Origin: DASZQL01 sp964391865
GTDB taxonomy: Bacteria > Planctomycetota > Phycisphaerae > Phycisphaerales > UBA1924
Reading direction: 5' to 3'
Assembly: GCA_964391865.1 (NCBI GenBank)
Contig: CAYMNQ010000003.1
Location: forward strand, 124,001-188,000
DNA length: 64,000 bases
The position numbers and the translations under genes are program-made. Positions 43,943 through 53,213 of the stretch are shown here, piece by piece. Every line of letters begins with the position of its first letter. Position 1 is the stretch's first letter. Under the pieces are notes generated by a model. That model did no database searches and was not told where the DNA came from. It saw only the letters and a list, made by a program, of their open reading frames with translations.

Positions 43943-44665
43943 GTGATCCGCTCGGTGTTTTCCAACCCGCGCTGGCCCGCGCTCGAACGGCGCTTGATCG
44001 TCGCCGGCGTGCTGCTCGTCGGTGCCGTCACGCTGCTCGCGCTCGGTGCGCTGGCGCTGGCCCGTGCCGCGCCGGCGTGGTGGGCGAGCGCGGCGGTCGC
44101 GCCGGGGCCCGAGCGGTCGGCGGCGGCTGAAGCGGTGGAGCGGGGCGTGTCGGCGGCGCTGTACGGGCACGCGGCGGATCGCGCGCTGTGGACCGTCGAA
44201 CTCAAGCAGGCGGACGCGAACGCGTGGCTTGCCGAGCGGCTGGGCCGCTGGGCGGAGAACCGGGGCATCGAACTGCCGGTGCGCGCGGGCGAAGTGCGCG
44301 CGCGGTTCGGCGACGGCGTGATCGCGGTGGGCATCGAACGGGAGGGCGCGGCGATCGGGCGCGTGGTGTCGGTCGAGTTGAGCCCGAGAGTTGACGGCGA
44401 TGGCGCGCTGATGATTGACGGGGCGCGCGTGGCCGCCGGTCGTCTGCCGATCCCCGGCGCGCTGATGCCGGGGCGGCACGACGCGCGGGGCGGGAGCGTG
44501 CTGGGCGAGCTGCTCGCGGGGCGCGGCGTCTCACGAGCGGCTGCGGTCGTGCTGGATGATGGTCGGCGGGTGGTCATCCGTTCGATCTCGGTATCGCCCG
44601 GCGCGGTGCGCGTGACGTGCGCGACGGAGCCGGCGGCGCGATCTGATGCGAAGGTGTCGCCATGA
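43943..44665 (+). CDS. Single-span membrane protein of unknown function
   Basis: 240 residues if started at GTG 43943 (VIRSVFSNPRWPALERRLIV). An upstream ATG at 43796 would run the protein through the CCCTC repeat, which seems less likely. A single membrane helix (VAGVLLVGAVTLLALGALAL) is followed by an extracytoplasmic domain (VELKQADANAWLAERLGRWA; ARFGDGVIAVGIERE). These resemble LmeA/DUF2993-like lipid-binding repeats only loosely. Its stop overlaps the next gene's ATG (ATGA), so it is coupled to the rRNA methyltransferase. Confidence 0.6.
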   Translation: MIRSVFSNPRWPALERRLIVAGVLLVGAVTLLALGALALARAAPAWWASAAVAPGPERSAAAEAVERGVSAALYGHAADRALWTVELKQADANAWLAERLGRWAENRGIELPVRAGEVRARFGDGVIAVGIEREGAAIGRVVSVELSPRVDGDGALMIDGARVAAGRLPIPGALMPGRHDARGGSVLGELLAGRGVSRAAAVVLDDGRRVVIRSISVSPGAVRVTCATEPAARSDAKVSP

Positions 44666-45432
44666 GCCGGTCGGATGCGGCGGGGCGCGGGCACGCGGAG
44701 GTGGTCGTCTTCGGCCGCCGCGCCGTGCTCGAGGCGCTGGCGGAGCGCGCGGTCGAGGTGCTGGAGGTCCGCGCCGCGAAGGACGCGCCGGCGCCGTTCC
44801 GCAAGGAACTCGCGGCGGCGTGCCGCGAGCGCGGCGCGGCATCGCCCGAACTGGCGGACGCGCGGGGCGTGAGCGCGCTGTCGGGCGAGCCGCGGCACGA
44901 CCAGGGCGTCGCGGCGCGTGTGCGCCTGACGCGCGTGATGGAGGTCGAAGCCTTTACGCAGTCGCTCACCGGTGCGAATGCGAAGAACCCCGCCCGCATC
45001 ATCGCGCTCGACGGCGTCACAAACCCGCAGAATGTGGGGATGATCATTCGCTCGGCGGCGGCGGCGGGGATGAGCGCGATTCTGTGGCCGCTCGTCGGCT
45101 CGCCGTGGGTGAACGGGCTGATCGTGAAGAGTTCGGCGTCGACGATCTTCCGTTTCCCGATCGTGCGCTGCCACACGCTGAGCGAAGGTCTGTGGGAGTT
45201 GAAACGCGCGGGGTTCACGCTGTACGGGCTGGCCGCGGATGGAGCCACGAGCCTGTTCGACTGCCGCCCGGCACACCGCGGCGCGTTCATCATGGGCGGC
45301 GAGACGGAGGGGCTTTCGCGCGAGACGCTCGACCTGCTGGACGAGCGCGTGTCGATCCCGATGGCGGCGGGGGTCGAGTCGCTCAACGTTGCGGTGGCGG
45401 CGGGGTTGGTGTGCTTCCACGCGGCGCGGTGA
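44662..45432 (+). CDS. TrmH/SpoU-family RNA 2'-O-methyltransferase
   Basis: 256 residues. The three SpoU knot motifs are present: DGVTNPQNVGMIIRSAAAAG, FIMGGETEGLS and IPMAAGVESLNVAVAAGL. An N-terminal substrate-binding domain (VVFGRRAVLEALAERAVEV) is of the RlmB/TrmH type, though shorter than usual. Target is either a 23S rRNA or tRNA ribose; which cannot be decided. The ATG overlaps the preceding stop. Confidence 0.9.
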   Translation: MSRSDAAGRGHAEVVVFGRRAVLEALAERAVEVLEVRAAKDAPAPFRKELAAACRERGAASPELADARGVSALSGEPRHDQGVAARVRLTRVMEVEAFTQSLTGANAKNPARIIALDGVTNPQNVGMIIRSAAAAGMSAILWPLVGSPWVNGLIVKSSASTIFRFPIVRCHTLSEGLWELKRAGFTLYGLAADGATSLFDCRPAHRGAFIMGGETEGLSRETLDLLDERVSIPMAAGVESLNVAVAAGLVCFHAAR

Positions 45433-45501
45433 AGCGGCGTACCATCGCTCCTCCCATTGTCGAGCAACCCCTGACGCGCACGGACAACTGCGTACAACAC
45501 C

Positions 45502-46374
45502 ATGAAGATCCTCCTCACCAACGACGACGGCATCCACGCCCCCGGTATTGAGGCGCTGTACATGGCGCTCGCGGACCCCGCGCGGGAGTTTGGCGGGCCG
45601 CTGGGCGAGGTGATCTGGCCGATCGCGCCGCTGACGGTGCAGTCGGCGACGGGGCACGGCATCACGGTGCACACGCCGCTGATGGTGAGCGAAGAGGTGG
45701 TGTCGCCGGCGATGAGCGGCGTGTCGGTGGACGGGCGGCCGGCGGACTGCGTGAAGCTGGCGATCTGCTCGCTGTGGCCCGAGCGGTTCGGCGCGGGGTC
45801 GCGTCCTGACCTGGTGATCAGCGGGATGAACGCGGGGGCGAATGTCGGGATTAATGTGATCTACTCCGGGACGGTGGCGGCGGCGATCGAGGCGGCGTTT
45901 CTCGGCGTGCCTTCGATCGCGGTGAGTCTGCACCTCGGGCGCGGCGGGAAGACGCGGTTTGATCGCGCGGCGCGGATGGCGCGGGGCGTGATCGAGAAGA
46001 TCATCCGCGCGACGGCGGCGACGCCGCATGGCCCCCCGGAAGGGCGTGGCGCGCTGCTCGGGCCGCATACGTGCGTGAGCATTAACCTGCCGATCTGTCA
46101 GGATGACGGGACGATCGAGCCGCCCACGCCGGAGGAGCCGGAGATTGTCGTCTGCCCGATGAACACGCACGGGTTGAATGATGCGTACGAGCGGCGGACC
46201 AGCCCGGGCGGCGATGTGTACTTCTGGGCCGCGGGGCACGGCTTGGATTTCCGCGGCGCGGACGCCGGCACCGATGTCGATCACCTGCTGAAGAGAAGGA
46301 TCACGGTGACGCCCCTGAAGTATGACCTGACGGCGCACGAGGCGGTGGCGGGGTGGTCGTCAGCGCTGCGGTGA
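45502..46374 (+). CDS. surE: 5'-nucleotidase SurE
   Basis: 290 residues; a metal-dependent nucleoside monophosphatase of the stationary-phase survival family. Motifs: MKILLTNDDGIHAPGI (metal site DD), PLTVQSATGHGIT, VDGRPADCVKLAI, and LVISGMNAGANVGINVIYSGTV (N in the metal site). The C-terminal region has the usual swapped-strand part. The stop lies within the 3' end of the convergent gene at 46301 (74-bp overlap). Confidence 0.93.
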   Translation: MKILLTNDDGIHAPGIEALYMALADPAREFGGPLGEVIWPIAPLTVQSATGHGITVHTPLMVSEEVVSPAMSGVSVDGRPADCVKLAICSLWPERFGAGSRPDLVISGMNAGANVGINVIYSGTVAAAIEAAFLGVPSIAVSLHLGRGGKTRFDRAARMARGVIEKIIRATAATPHGPPEGRGALLGPHTCVSINLPICQDDGTIEPPTPEEPEIVVCPMNTHGLNDAYERRTSPGGDVYFWAAGHGLDFRGADAGTDVDHLLKRRITVTPLKYDLTAHEAVAGWSSALR

Positions 46375-47050
46375 GCGGCAGATTCACCGCGGAGGCGCGG
46401 AGAGCGCGGAGTTTGGAAGAAGCGATGGGAGCTGGTGTGGGTGTGATGCGCGGCTGGGTCGGCTGCGCGGGTTCATCGTGCGTGGTGATAGTTGGCGATG
46501 ACTGGCTCGTCGAGGGGTGGTGGTGAGGCTGCGCGCCGCGGGTTCTCCCGCGCCCCTCTCCCCCTCCTTCCCCCTGAGGGGGAGGGGGTGCGCTGGCCGC
46601 GTGCGGCTGGGGTGGGTGATCGGGCTTCGATTCTCGGAGGATGGTGGCGGCGGCTTTTCGGCGGGATTCGTCGCTGGTCGCGGTGGTGAGGAGCGCGACG
46701 GTTGCGTCGAGGGCGGCGGCGCGCTGGTCGATGGCGATGCGCTTGGTGCGCTCGCGGGCGATGAACTCGAGTTCGTCGAGCGCACGCTGCGTGGCGGGGA
46801 GGCGGAGCCAGGCGGCGAGGTCGCGGCCGCGGATCTTGTGCGAGAGGAGCAGGTCGGGGAGCGTGACCTGCGGGTCGAGGAACTGGATGAGGAAGCGGTT
46901 GAACTCGCGCGGGTTGGCGTCGGGGTCGGGGAGGGGCGCGGGTTGTTCGATGGACGGCGCTGCAGTGGAGTTGGTGCTGATGGTAGAAGGCACTGCAGTC
47001 GCGGAGCCGCCTGCAGTGGCACATACGTTGACGATCGAGTTGTTGGACAT
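46301..47050 (-). CDS. Hypothetical protein with helix-rich core and repeat-derived C-terminus
   Basis: 249 residues starting at ATG 47050 (MSNNSIVNVCATAGG). Residues about 45-140 form a helical core (NRFLIQFLDPQVTLPDLLLS; LAAWLRLPATQRALDELEFI; AAATILRES), faintly reminiscent of helix-turn-helix or terminase-small-subunit-like planctomycete proteins. Residues after about 150 are low complexity: PPPPQGEGGGEGRGRTRG is encoded by a CCCTCTCCC-type element, and SKLRALRASAVN by a CGCGGAGA array. The 3' end overlaps surE. The core may be a real protein with a repeat-extended tail; function is unknown. Confidence 0.5.
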   Translation of the reverse strand: MSNNSIVNVCATAGGSATAVPSTISTNSTAAPSIEQPAPLPDPDANPREFNRFLIQFLDPQVTLPDLLLSHKIRGRDLAAWLRLPATQRALDELEFIARERTKRIAIDQRAAALDATVALLTTATSDESRRKAAATILRESKPDHPPQPHAASAPPPPQGEGGGEGRGRTRGAQPHHHPSTSQSSPTITTHDEPAQPTQPRITPTPAPIASSKLRALRASAVNLPLTAALTTTPPPPRAPSGHTSGASP

Positions 47051-47490
47051 GTGTGGTGTTCCCCCTGGTTCCCGGCAGCGCGGCGTGGAAGCCGCCGCGC
47101 TGATTGGTGGAGTGTTCACGATGAACCGGGCGCGGGCAAGCGCGGCGCGGGGATTTGTGCGCAGGTCACTGATTTTGCGCGCGCCGGGTGGACATGCGCG
47201 CGTTGTGGGTGGTTGCCTGTACCCCTTCGGGGTGCGTCGCGCTTGGGGGATCGCTTCCGGGGGTCTGCGCGGCTGCGCCGCTTCGACCCCCGGCAACGGG
47301 CCGCCAGCCCTTTGGGCTGGAAGGCGGAAGGTGGAAGTCGGAAGTGCGGAAGTGCGGAAGTGCGGAAGGCGGAAGGGTGGAAGGTGGAGGGCGGAAGGGT
47401 GGAGGGGGACGTTTTGTGCAGGTCGTTGTTTGTGCTCGCGCCGGGTGTCCATGCGCGGGCGAAAAGGCAACAGCGCGCGGTTGGGCTTGG
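47051..47490. repeat. Repeat-rich spacer: multi-hairpin element and GGAAG arrays
   Basis: This 440-bp spacer between two minus-strand genes holds a three-hairpin repeat (47221-47320: ACCCCTTCGGGGT; CCGGGGGTC...GACCCCCGG; AGCCCTTTGGGCT). A long run of degenerate GCGGAAGT-type octamers follows (47320-47408). No gene is supported; Arg-rich ORFs here are artefacts of the repeats. Confidence 0.7.
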
Positions 47491-48168
47491 TCAATCGCCC
47501 CACGTTGCGCGCACGAATGCGGCTGGAATACCGGTCTCGTGAGATAGCAAGGCCAACACGCGCGGCGCACTGAAGCATCGGCGCGCCAGCGTGTGGTATC
47601 TCGCGGAGCCGGTCGTTGGATCATGAGACGCCAGAACCATCTGGCGTTCGGTGACGGTGCCCTTCTGTATCGGGAACTCAACCTGGACCGCTTCGAGGCG
47701 GATGATCTGATCGCGATCGATGGTGAGGTTGGCGCGCGGGAGATGCACCTGCCGACTGAGAGCGCGGTAGATCAGCGCTGGGCCGAGGTGGTGCTCATGC
47801 CACTGAGGGATCACGAGAGCGCCCCAGACGCCGGCGGAGCCGAAGGTCCAGGCCATGAAAGATATCGTGATGGAGAATTGGTCGACGGGCGTGCCCGTTG
47901 CATTCGCGCGGGCGAACAACATGGCCGGCACGCCGATGAGAATCGCGAATGTGAGCACCAGCAGTGCGCCCAGTGCCCATCGGGGAATCGAGAACCGTGG
48001 CGCGAAGAGGACGATGTCGTTGCCCGATCGGGCTACGGCGTAGCGGATGCTGAAACTGCTCGCGAGCCACGCGTTCACCGGCTTGTAGTCCGACCACTCC
48101 GACGACAGCGCGAGCGGCGGAACCCGGTGACGCATCACTTCGAGTGTGCTGTATTGACCGCTTTTCAC
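47491..48168 (-). CDS. Membrane protein of unknown function
   Basis: 225 residues if started at GTG 48168 (VKSGQYSTLEV); ATG 48135 (MRHRVPPLALSSEWSDYKPV) is an alternative and slightly better. Two hydrophobic segments (WALGALLVLTFAILIGVPAM; ITISFMAWTFGSAGVWGALV) are followed by a soluble part (ANLTIDRDQIIRLEAVQVEF; AFVRATWG at the end). No family is recognised. Confidence 0.55.
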   Translation of the reverse strand: MKSGQYSTLEVMRHRVPPLALSSEWSDYKPVNAWLASSFSIRYAVARSGNDIVLFAPRFSIPRWALGALLVLTFAILIGVPAMLFARANATGTPVDQFSITISFMAWTFGSAGVWGALVIPQWHEHHLGPALIYRALSRQVHLPRANLTIDRDQIIRLEAVQVEFPIQKGTVTERQMVLASHDPTTGSARYHTLARRCFSAPRVLALLSHETGIPAAFVRATWGD

Positions 48169-48264
48169 GGCGTTCTCACTCGCAGCGGCACCAGTCGCGT
48201 CTCAGAGCCGCCGCGACTGGTGGCACCCGGATGCTGCCTCCGCCCTTCGGGCCGAGGAGTGTGA

Positions 48265-49908
48265 TTACTCGAAGCGGCCGCGGTTCTCGATGGTGAAGTG
48301 GTTGATCTGGGCGATGTCGGCGGCGGATTTTTCGTGGAGGTTGCTGAGGCGGGCGATGAGGGTCTTCGGGTCGCTTGAGGCGAGCGCACCCAGCAGGGCG
48401 AACTTGTGGTTGAGGATGTCGGTGAGGTTGGCGGTGGTGTTGCGCGCGTGGCCGCCGGGATACATGATGAAGCCGGAGTCGTGCGTGGCGCCGCTCGTGT
48501 CGGTGATCTGGATGGAGGTGGGGATGCCGTCGGGGTACTTGTCGTCGTAGGGCTTGCCGCCGTGGCGGAAGTCGATATTTGCCATGAGCTGGCGCGCGAC
48601 GGGGTGGAAGATCGCGGTGTTGTCGACCTTGTAGTCGTACGGCTCGAGCATGAGCGCTTTCCACACGGCGTCGTTCGCACCGCCGCCCTTGGGCAGGCTG
48701 CCGTGCTTCGCCTTGTATTCGAGCGCTTTGCGGATGAGCGTCGAGACGATGTACGCCATCGAGTGATCGGCGGACTGGCGCGTCTTGGGGTCTTTTTTCG
48801 CGGGGTTGCCGATGATGCCGAAGGCCGGCTCGTACGCGGTGATCGTGATGGCTTTGATCTTCCCGCCGCTGGCGTCGTCGAGCAGCGCGGGGTTCTTTAC
48901 CAGGAGGTCGATCGCGCCTTGCAGCGCGCCGGCGGATTGATGCTCATAGAGGCCCAGCTTGAAGTGCATGCCCATAACGGCGAAGTCGCTGCCGCTGTGC
49001 GCAAGGACGAGATCGAAGGGGCAGTTGCCGGTTTCCTTCCAGCGTTCCTTGCCCTCGGTGGTGGGCTCGAAGAAGCGGAAGATGGCTTCGGGGTTGCGGA
49101 AGATGTCGCGCGGGCCGACGAAGCCGCGCATGGAGCGCTTGACGCTGAGGATCGCGGCTTCGGTGCTGATGGCGGCGCTCGCGCCCTTTGAGTCGCTGAG
49201 CTGCTTGCCCGCGCGGATGGCGCGCCAGGGGATGTAGTGCGCCACCACCATGCCGATGGCGGATTCGATCTGCTCGGCCGTCGCGCCCATCAGCGCACCG
49301 TACGTCGCGGCGGAGCCGATGGCGCCGTGGACGACGTGGTCGATCTTGTAGCTCTTGAGGGAGAAGACTTCGGCGAGCCGGCCACGGATTTCATCGAGCA
49401 GGACCATGGCGCGGAGGGCTGCTTTGCCGTCGAGCCCGCGCTGCTGGCAGGCGGCGATGACGACGGGGTAGAAGTCGTTATGCCCGAACTCGCCGGCGGT
49501 GTGCCCGAGCGCGGGGTTGTAACCGAAGTTCGTGCCGTTGCTGTCCCACTCGCGCACGGCGGCGGAGTTGGCGACGACGGCTTTCTCCGGCTGCACCCAC
49601 CCGCTGGCGGCGGTGCTGCCGAAGACCGTGGCGCCGAGCGCGGGGTTGGCGACGGTGTATTCGAGCGCTTCCTGGCGGAGGATGGTGGGCGAGTTTGTGC
49701 CGAGGGCGAGGGCGGAGACGCCGCAGAGCACGGAGTCGACGAAGAATTGCTCGGTGCGCTTCAGCACGGATTGATCAGGCCCTGGCCCGAGCTTGCCCGA
49801 CATGAAGTCGATGGCGAACTGGCCGATGCCGAGGGCCTGGTTGGAGTCGCGGGAGAGGGTGACGAAGTGGGCGGGGTTGGCGGGAGCGGCGAGTGGTGCG
49901 GTGGGCAT
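48265..49908 (-). CDS. MmgE/PrpD family protein (2-methylcitrate dehydratase-like)
   Basis: 547 residues starting at ATG 49908 (MPTAPLAAPANPAHFVTLSR). PrpD-type motifs: VADSVLCG-like FVDSVLCGVSALALGT, NSAAVREWDSNGTNFGYNPA, HTAGEFGHNDFYPVVIAACQ, KSYKIDHVVHGAIGSAATYG and KSMRGF-like KRSMRGFVGPRDIF. PrpD dehydrates 2-methylcitrate in propionate catabolism, but there is no prpB or prpC in the window, so another hydroxyacid may be the substrate. The C-terminal part matches domain 2 (DFRHGGKPYDDKYPDGIPTS). Single-gene unit. Confidence 0.9.
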   Translation of the reverse strand: MPTAPLAAPANPAHFVTLSRDSNQALGIGQFAIDFMSGKLGPGPDQSVLKRTEQFFVDSVLCGVSALALGTNSPTILRQEALEYTVANPALGATVFGSTAASGWVQPEKAVVANSAAVREWDSNGTNFGYNPALGHTAGEFGHNDFYPVVIAACQQRGLDGKAALRAMVLLDEIRGRLAEVFSLKSYKIDHVVHGAIGSAATYGALMGATAEQIESAIGMVVAHYIPWRAIRAGKQLSDSKGASAAISTEAAILSVKRSMRGFVGPRDIFRNPEAIFRFFEPTTEGKERWKETGNCPFDLVLAHSGSDFAVMGMHFKLGLYEHQSAGALQGAIDLLVKNPALLDDASGGKIKAITITAYEPAFGIIGNPAKKDPKTRQSADHSMAYIVSTLIRKALEYKAKHGSLPKGGGANDAVWKALMLEPYDYKVDNTAIFHPVARQLMANIDFRHGGKPYDDKYPDGIPTSIQITDTSGATHDSGFIMYPGGHARNTTANLTDILNHKFALLGALASSDPKTLIARLSNLHEKSAADIAQINHFTIENRGRFE

Positions 49909-50214
49909 GGCGTGTTCGCGGGAGTGAGGGAGAGAGAGGCGGTGACAGCGCCCGGCACGCGACGGTGCGTGGGTGATGAAGACGGGTCGCCGCGGGAGGG
50001 AGAGGGTAGCAATTTCGGTCGGCGGGGTGGCGGCGGCGCGGGGCAGCATGCGGATGGAACGCGCGGATCACGCGAATTTATCGGACTCTTGTTTGATCCG
50101 GGCCGGTTGCGGGTGTACGTTTGCGCTGGCTGGCGCGACTCCCTCGGAGGAGTGATCGCCGGCGAAACGGGGACCACTTCAATTCATGATGCTCCAATGA
50201 AGAAGGAGAGACCG

Positions 50215-51948
50215 ATGCTTGCGAAGGCGATCGTGGCGGCTGCGGTGTTGTTCGTGCTCGGCGGCGGGATGTTGGGCGCGCCGGTGCTCGCCGGCGCGCC
50301 GGGGTGTCCGGAGGCGGGGATGGTGGTGGGGCAGACGAAGATTTCTGAGTTGACGGGTGGGTTTGCCGGCGATCTCGACGTCGACGATGAGCTGGGTATC
50401 AGCGCGGCCGCGATCGGCGACCTCGACGGCGATGGGGTGAACGATCTTGCCGTTGGCACTACCGACGACGACGGTGGAATCAACCGCGGCGCTATCTACA
50501 TCCTCTTCATGAACGCCAACGGGACTGTTCGAGCCCACCAAAAGATTTCCTCGACCACTGGCGGCTTCTCTGGCCCGCTCGATGACGACGATCAATTTGG
50601 CAGCGGTATCGCTCCGCTCGGCGATCTTGATGGCGACGACGTGATTGACCTCGCCGTTGGGGTGACTCGCGACGACGATGGCGGCGACAATCATGGCGGC
50701 GTCTACATACTGTTCATGAACTCAGACGGCACCGTGCGGGCGCACCAGAAAATTTCTTCCCTCGCTGGCGGTTTCACCGGCACCCTTGATACCGACGACG
50801 AATTCGGTATCAGCGTCGCTGCGATCGGCGACCTAGACGGCAATGGCACCACGGACATCGCTGTTGGCGCTTATCTTGACGACGACGGCGGCAGCGGCAC
50901 CGATCGCGGCGCTGTCTACATCCTGTTCCTGAATACAAACGGTACCGTCCGCACGCATCAGAAGATATCGGCGACGGCGGGCGGATTTGCGGGCTCCCTC
51001 GACAGTTTTGATGAGTTCGGCGTCAGTGTTGCATCTATCGGCGACCTCGACGGCGACGGTGTGCCCGATCTCGCCGTCGGCGCGTTTCTGGACGACGACG
51101 GCGGCATCGGCGGCAACGCCGATCGCGGTGCCGTTTACATTCTTTTTCTGAACGCGAACGGCACCGTTCGTGCCCAGCAGAAGATTTCTTCCACCGCTGG
51201 CGGCTTTGTGGGCCCACTCGACGACATCGACCAATTTGGACATAGCGTTGGATCGATCGGCGACCTCGATGCTGATGGCGTACCCGATCTCGTTGTAGGT
51301 GCGATTCACGATGACGACGGCGGCACTGGCCGTGGCGCTGTGTATGTCCTCTTCATGAACCCCGACGGCACCGTCAAGGCCGAACGCAAAATATCCTCTG
51401 CTCTCGGCGGCTTTGCCGGTCCCCTGCACGACGGTGATCTGTTCGGTCGCAGCATCGCATTTCTTGGCGACCTCGATGCTGACGGCACGCCCGAAATCGC
51501 CGTCGGGGCAGAACATGACGACGATGGCGGCATGAATCATGGAGCGCTCTGGATTCTCGAAATCGACGGCTGCAACGCACCGCCGATGATCGTGCAGAAC
51601 GTCGCGCCCTCGGCCGTGCTTCTCCCCGCCGCTGGCGGGATCACGGGATTCACCATCACCGCCACCGGCGACGGCACGCTCACCTATCAATGGCGGAAGG
51701 ACGGCGTGGCGCTCGTGAATGGTGGGCCGATCTCCGGGGCGACTTCGGCGTCGCTCACGTTGTTCGCGGGCGTGGAGAATGAGGGGCTGTACGACTGCGT
51801 GGTGACGAGCGAGTTCGGCAGCGTGACTTCCGCGGCGGCGATTCTTGGTGTGCGCGCGTCGTGCGATGGTGATGCGAATGGCGACGGCACGGTTGGGCTT
51901 TCGGATATTGCTCGCGTCGTTCAGAATTGGGGGACGGTGTGCGAGTGA
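50215..51948 (+). CDS. Secreted FG-GAP beta-propeller protein with Ig-like and dockerin-like domains
   Basis: 577 residues. The start at ATG 50215 is preferred over 50197 because AAGGAGAG lies at good spacing; it begins a signal peptide (MLAKAIVAAAVLFVLGGGML). Residues about 40-440 contain seven near-identical FG-GAP blades of about 65 residues, each with an ISxxxGGFxGxLDxxDxFG turn and a DLDGDGxxDLAVG calcium loop: an integrin-like propeller. Then an Ig-like segment (TYQWRKDGVALVNGGPISGA; GLYDCVVTSEFG) and a single dockerin-like loop (CDGDANGDGTVGLSDIARVV...NWGTVCE). The blade DNA repeats are recent duplications. Probable surface adhesin-like role. Confidence 0.88.
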   Translation: MLAKAIVAAAVLFVLGGGMLGAPVLAGAPGCPEAGMVVGQTKISELTGGFAGDLDVDDELGISAAAIGDLDGDGVNDLAVGTTDDDGGINRGAIYILFMNANGTVRAHQKISSTTGGFSGPLDDDDQFGSGIAPLGDLDGDDVIDLAVGVTRDDDGGDNHGGVYILFMNSDGTVRAHQKISSLAGGFTGTLDTDDEFGISVAAIGDLDGNGTTDIAVGAYLDDDGGSGTDRGAVYILFLNTNGTVRTHQKISATAGGFAGSLDSFDEFGVSVASIGDLDGDGVPDLAVGAFLDDDGGIGGNADRGAVYILFLNANGTVRAQQKISSTAGGFVGPLDDIDQFGHSVGSIGDLDADGVPDLVVGAIHDDDGGTGRGAVYVLFMNPDGTVKAERKISSALGGFAGPLHDGDLFGRSIAFLGDLDADGTPEIAVGAEHDDDGGMNHGALWILEIDGCNAPPMIVQNVAPSAVLLPAAGGITGFTITATGDGTLTYQWRKDGVALVNGGPISGATSASLTLFAGVENEGLYDCVVTSEFGSVTSAAAILGVRASCDGDANGDGTVGLSDIARVVQNWGTVCE

Positions 51949-51991
51949 TGGCGTGGGTGTGATCGACACCGGATGTGAAAATTGTGCGTTC

Positions 51992-52074
51992 CACTGACCC
52001 GTTCCTGCGGGTCAGTGCGACGGCGATGGTGCGGCGCGCGTCAAGATGCACTGACCTGCAGGAACAGGTCAGTG
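51992..52074. repeat. Inverted doublet of CACTGACC hairpins
   Basis: Hairpin A is CACTGACCCG-TTCCTG-CGGGTCAGTG (51992-52017); hairpin B is CACTGACCTG-CAGGAA-CAGGTCAGTG (52049-52074). The loops are each other's reverse complement, so the two are inverted copies of one element. It resembles a REP-like doublet, with a third copy at 35575. Confidence 0.8.
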
Positions 52075-52238
52075 GCACGCGGCCGACGCTACCCGCTGCC
52101 GGGACGGATGGAGGTGTCGTCGGCACGGGCATCGGCCCCGAGCGGCCGAAGCCCGTGGCACGGGTTCGTTTCACGGATCGACACGGGCACCGCAGTCCGC
52201 GCAGAGCCGCGGCCTGCGGTGGCACGGTAATCGCCGGC

Positions 52239-52337
52239 ACCCCGCCGGGGTGTGCTGTTCATGGGGGATTGGTTCCGGGGGTCTGCGCGGCTTTGCCGCG
52301 GCGACCCCCGGCAACTGGCCGATGCCCCTTCGGGGCA
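52239..52337. repeat. Three-hairpin dispersed repeat, copy 2
   Basis: ACCCCGCCGGGGT, then CCGGGGGTCTGCGCGGC...GACCCCCGG, then GCCCCTTCGGGGC. It matches the copy at 47221-47320 over about 100 bases, including TGGGGGAT before the central hairpin. It lies just after the CPBP protease gene, and the 51949-52344 spacer contains no gene. Confidence 0.75.
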
Positions 52338-52344
52338 GGGATGG

Positions 52345-53058
52345 TCATCGCACCGCGCCGGCGTAGAAGTACCAGCCGAGGCCGATGGTGAAGGCGAAGC
52401 AGCCGTAGAGCGCGTGTTCGAGCCAGACGAGCATGGTCGAGCGGGAGCGGTGGTAGGTCCACGCGAAGATGATGCCGCCGAGGAGACTGAAGACGACGGC
52501 GATGACGGTGTTGAGGAAGGCGTGCGCGGCGGCGAAGGCGACGGCGCTGGCGGTGATCCGCGCGGCGGCGGTGGGGAAGATCGGCGCGTAGCGGTGGAAG
52601 AGGAAGGTTCGGAAGATGAGTTCCTGCGGGTAGACGCTGAAGAGTGGGTAGAAGAGCATCACGAGTGCCCACACCAGCGGGTTCTGGCGCGGGAAGCTGA
52701 GGAATCGCTCCGGGATGATGAGGAGCGTGCAGACGGTGAGGACGATCGCGGAGAGGGCGAAGAGCGCGAGGCTGGTGGAGAGATGACGGCGTGCGGCGCT
52801 CGCCGCCCCCCTGGGGATGAAGAGTTGTGCGCGGTCGAAGGAGCGGTCGGCGCGGAGGATGAGCCAGGCGGCGAGCCCGCCGCAGAAGATGAGTGGGATA
52901 AGCCAGCCGCGGGGCGGGAGGAAGTAGAGGGCGATCGGCAGGGCGATGAAGATGGCGGTGAACTCGGCGGCGAGGCGGGTGCGCGGCGGGGTTGGCGCGA
53001 GCGCAGCTGAAAGATTGCTCTTCGCGGGCGAAAGTGGGTTGAGCGGGGCGGTGGTCAT
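52345..53058 (-). CDS. CPBP family intramembrane protease (CAAX protease-like)
   Basis: 237 residues with about seven membrane helices; start ATG 53058 (MTTAPLNPLSPAKSNLSAAL). The catalytic motifs of the CPBP/Abi family: QELIFRTFLFHRY (the first Glu of EExxxR is replaced by Gln), FAAAHAFLN (His) and VWLEHALYGC (second His). Loss of one Glu is seen in some family members and may lower activity. Function in this organism is unknown; family members act in protein maturation or bacteriocin immunity. Confidence 0.85.
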   Translation of the reverse strand: MTTAPLNPLSPAKSNLSAALAPTPPRTRLAAEFTAIFIALPIALYFLPPRGWLIPLIFCGGLAAWLILRADRSFDRAQLFIPRGAASAARRHLSTSLALFALSAIVLTVCTLLIIPERFLSFPRQNPLVWALVMLFYPLFSVYPQELIFRTFLFHRYAPIFPTAAARITASAVAFAAAHAFLNTVIAVVFSLLGGIIFAWTYHRSRSTMLVWLEHALYGCFAFTIGLGWYFYAGAVR

Positions 53059-53213
53059 GAGCGATAGGAGCGATATGCGGATGCGATTCTCGGACCGCCG
53101 GAGCGTGTTCGCGAAGATTCGCGCAGGAATTGATTCGAGTTCCGGGCGGGCGCTGGATTCACGCTGGCTTTGAGGGAAACTGTAGGCGGGGCGATAGCAG
53201 GAGTGTGAGATCC

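Noticed and set aside
47320..47408. Possible CRISPR array
   Set aside because: Units are 7-8 nt, degenerate and contiguous, without 28-37-nt repeats and unique spacers, and no cas gene is present.
52345..53058. Abi-type phage defence gene
   Set aside because: CPBP proteases are sometimes called Abi, but no other defence gene is nearby; a generic membrane protease is the safer call.
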